Shown here piece after piece: positions 12,605 to 14,175 of a stretch of DNA of 14,175 nucleotides. The DNA is taken from NCBI GenBank assembly GCA_035557475.1, contig DATMDV010000413.1, forward strand, positions 1 to 14,175, given 5' to 3'. The first letter of the stretch is position 1; the number at the start of each line of letters is the position of its first letter. Both the position numbers and the translations under genes were made by a program. The DNA is from JALOLG01 sp035557475. GTDB lineage: Bacteria > Actinomycetota > Acidimicrobiia > Acidimicrobiales > Ilumatobacteraceae. The notes under the pieces are model-generated. The model saw nothing but the letters and a program-made list of their open reading frames with translations, was not told the origin of the DNA and did no database searches.

Positions 12605-14175
12605 ATGACGAGCACGTATCGGCCTCCGCAACGCGACATCCGTTTCGTTCTCGACGAGGTGATCCGCCTGCCGGAGCTTCTCGCTACCGATCGCTTCGGC
12701 CACGTCGATGTCGACACGGTGCACGGCGTGCTCGACGAGGTCGGTCGCTTCATGGCCGACGTCGTGGCGCCGACGAACCGCGACGGCGATCGCATCGGCA
12801 GCGTCTGGAACCCGGACTTCACCGTCACCACCCCCGAGAGCTTCAAGCTCGCCTACAAGCAATACGTGCGCACGGGTTACGGCGCCGTACCGTTCGATCC
12901 CGAGTTCGGTGGTGGCGGCTTCCCATGGGTCACGTCGATCGCGATGCAGGAGATGCTCACGAGCGCCAACATGGCGCTCTCGCTGTGCCCGCTGCTCACC
13001 CAGGGTGCGATCGAGGCGCTGTCGCATCACGGATCCGACGAGCTCCAGCACACCTATCTGCCGCGGATGCTCACCGGCGAATGGTCGGGCACGATGAACC
13101 TCACCGAGCCCCAGGCGGGCAGCGACGTCGGCGCCGTGCGCACCCGGGCTGAGCCGGCGGGCGACGGCTCGTGGCGCATCACCGGCCAGAAGATCTTCAT
13201 CACCTACGGCGAGCACGATCTCGCCGACAACATCGTGCACCTGGTGCTGGCCCGCACGCCGGGCTCGCCGCCGGGCACCAAGGGGATCTCGATGTTCCTC
13301 GTCCCCAAGTTCCTCGTCGAGGCCGACGGTTCGCTCGGCGAGCACAACGACGTCACGTGTGTGTCGATCGAGCACAAATTGGGGATCCATGGCAGTCCCA
13401 CGTGTGTGTTGTCGTTCGGTGAGCGCGACGGCGCGGTCGGATGGTTGATCGGCGACGAGCGCGAGGGCATGCGGAACATGTTCACGATGATGAACACCGC
13501 CCGCCTGTCGGTCGGGCTGCAAGGGCTTTCGGTCGCCGAGCGGGCGTACCAGCAGGCGCTCGCCCACGCGGTTGAGCGCCGCCAGGGGCGGGCGGCGGGC
13601 GCCCCAGCCGGCGAGCAGAGCCCGATCATCGAACACCCCGACGTGCGTCGGATGCTGATGACGCAGCGGGCCTGGATCGACGCCATGCGGTGCCTGCTGT
13701 ACGAGAACGCGGCTGCCGTCGACCGAGCGGCGGCGAGTACCGACGCCGCCGAACGACAGCGTTGGGAGGAGATCGCCGACGTCTACATCCCGCTGTCGAA
13801 GGGCCTCTGCACCGACCTCGGCAACGAGATGACATCACTGGCGCTGCAGGTCCACGGCGGCATGGGCTTCGTCGAGGAGACCGGCGCCGCGCAGCACTAC
13901 CGCGACATCCGCATCGCCGCCATCTATGAGGGCACCAACGGGATCCAGGCGGCCGACCTGGTCGGGCGCAAGCTGTCGATGCGGGCGGGCGGCGTCGTCT
14001 TCGAGCGCCTCGACGAGTTCGCCGCCGACGCCGACCGGCTGTGCGCGGTGGCCGAGCTGCAGCGCTTCGGCGAGAACCTGCAGGTTGCGATCGGTGCCGC
14101 CCGGACGGCGACGCAGTACCTGGTCGAGCGCGCCCCGACCGATCCGAACGCGACCCTGTCGGCGTCGACGCCGTA
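12605..14175 (+). CDS. Acyl-CoA dehydrogenase, large FadE5/DmdC type (3' end outside the window)
   Basis: The frame from ATG 12605 stays open to the window edge: 523 residues plus two bases. It is a flavin acyl-CoA dehydrogenase that introduces the alpha-beta double bond into an acyl-CoA. Features of the roughly 600-residue FadE5/DmdC branch are the N-terminal extension (YRPPQRDIRFVLDEV), the FAD/substrate segment MNLTEPQAGSDVGAVRT (164-180), ITGQKIFITYGEHDL (192-206), VHGGMGFVEE (416-425), and the catalytic base Glu442 in IYEGTNGIQAADLVGRKL. After that begins the extra C-terminal helical domain; by family length some 70-90 residues are missing. GGGAG lies three bases before the ATG. It is divergent from the ligase gene, which suggests a shared substrate class. 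Substrate (fatty, branched or sulfur-containing acyl-CoA) is undetermined. Confidence 0.93.
   Translation, partial: MTSTYRPPQRDIRFVLDEVIRLPELLATDRFGHVDVDTVHGVLDEVGRFMADVVAPTNRDGDRIGSVWNPDFTVTTPESFKLAYKQYVRTGYGAVPFDPEFGGGGFPWVTSIAMQEMLTSANMALSLCPLLTQGAIEALSHHGSDELQHTYLPRMLTGEWSGTMNLTEPQAGSDVGAVRTRAEPAGDGSWRITGQKIFITYGEHDLADNIVHLVLARTPGSPPGTKGISMFLVPKFLVEADGSLGEHNDVTCVSIEHKLGIHGSPTCVLSFGERDGAVGWLIGDEREGMRNMFTMMNTARLSVGLQGLSVAERAYQQALAHAVERRQGRAAGAPAGEQSPIIEHPDVRRMLMTQRAWIDAMRCLLYENAAAVDRAAASTDAAERQRWEEIADVYIPLSKGLCTDLGNEMTSLALQVHGGMGFVEETGAAQHYRDIRIAAIYEGTNGIQAADLVGRKLSMRAGGVVFERLDEFAADADRLCAVAELQRFGENLQVAIGAARTATQYLVERAPTDPNATLSASTP

Noticed and set aside
10662..12608. Plus-strand open frame of 648 codons opposite the ligase
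   Set aside because: It mirrors the ligase codon pattern, has no recognisable motif, and ends inside the start of the acyl-CoA dehydrogenase gene.
10572..14175. DmdB/DmdC pair of DMSP demethylation
   Set aside because: The dehydrogenase falls in the wider FadE5/DmdC branch, but the ligase is not of the medium-chain DmdB type, and no dmdA or dmdD is visible.

Overview
The window reads as chromosomal DNA from a high-G+C bacterium, most likely an actinomycete-type (Actinomycetota) heterotroph. The pointers are strong G/C preference at third codon positions, frequent GTG starts, stop/start overlaps, and a lipoprotein with an AC-G-G-D-D-D-D leader. An Acidimicrobiia-like origin is plausible, but that is inference. 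No rRNA, tRNA, CRISPR array, insertion sequence or phage gene was seen. Genes fill nearly all of the window; the longest gene-free stretches are 161 bases (12444-12604) and 131 bases (5672-5802).

Region 1 (1-4021, plus strand) is an aerobic phenylacetate degradation (paa) operon. After the 3' end of an unidentified gene come paaI (thioesterase), paaA (catalytic diiron subunit of the phenylacetyl-CoA epoxidase), paaD (Fe-S/diiron maturation factor), paaB, paaC (structural subunit) and a paaG-type epoxide isomerase. Most junctions overlap or are very short, so the genes are probably co-transcribed and translationally coupled. The order A-D-B-C differs from the familiar A-B-C-D-E, and no reductase gene paaE lies between paaA and paaG or next to them. 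Also absent from the window are paaK, paaZ, paaH, paaJ and a paa regulator.

Region 2 (12443 down to 4085, minus strand) is a convergent seven-gene operon of about 8.4 kb. In transcription order it has a 623-residue AMP-forming acyl-CoA ligase, LivH-type and LivM-type permeases, a lipoprotein substrate-binding protein, LivF- and LivG-type ATPases, and a GNAT-family acetyltransferase. This is a complete branched-chain-amino-acid-type (HAAT) ABC importer with a CoA ligase at its head, coupled to livH by an ATGA overlap. Such importers also carry aromatic and other organic acids. A reasonable hypothesis is an uptake-and-activation module for a carboxylic acid that is then degraded through CoA thioesters. 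The binding-protein gene is bracketed by two RNA hairpins, the downstream one having a perfect 14-bp stem, which suggests it is expressed differently from its neighbours.

Region 3 (12605-14175, plus strand) is a large FadE5/DmdC-type acyl-CoA dehydrogenase cut off by the window end. It is divergent from the ligase and shares a 161-base intergenic region with it, consistent with joint control of acid activation and beta-oxidation.

The main structure not explained by genes is a set of short tandem repeats in the intergenic gaps: 18-bp units between paaD and paaB, a 12-bp duplication over the paaC stop, and two 48-bp units between livF and livG. Two of these arrays share the heptamer CGTGATG just after a stop codon.
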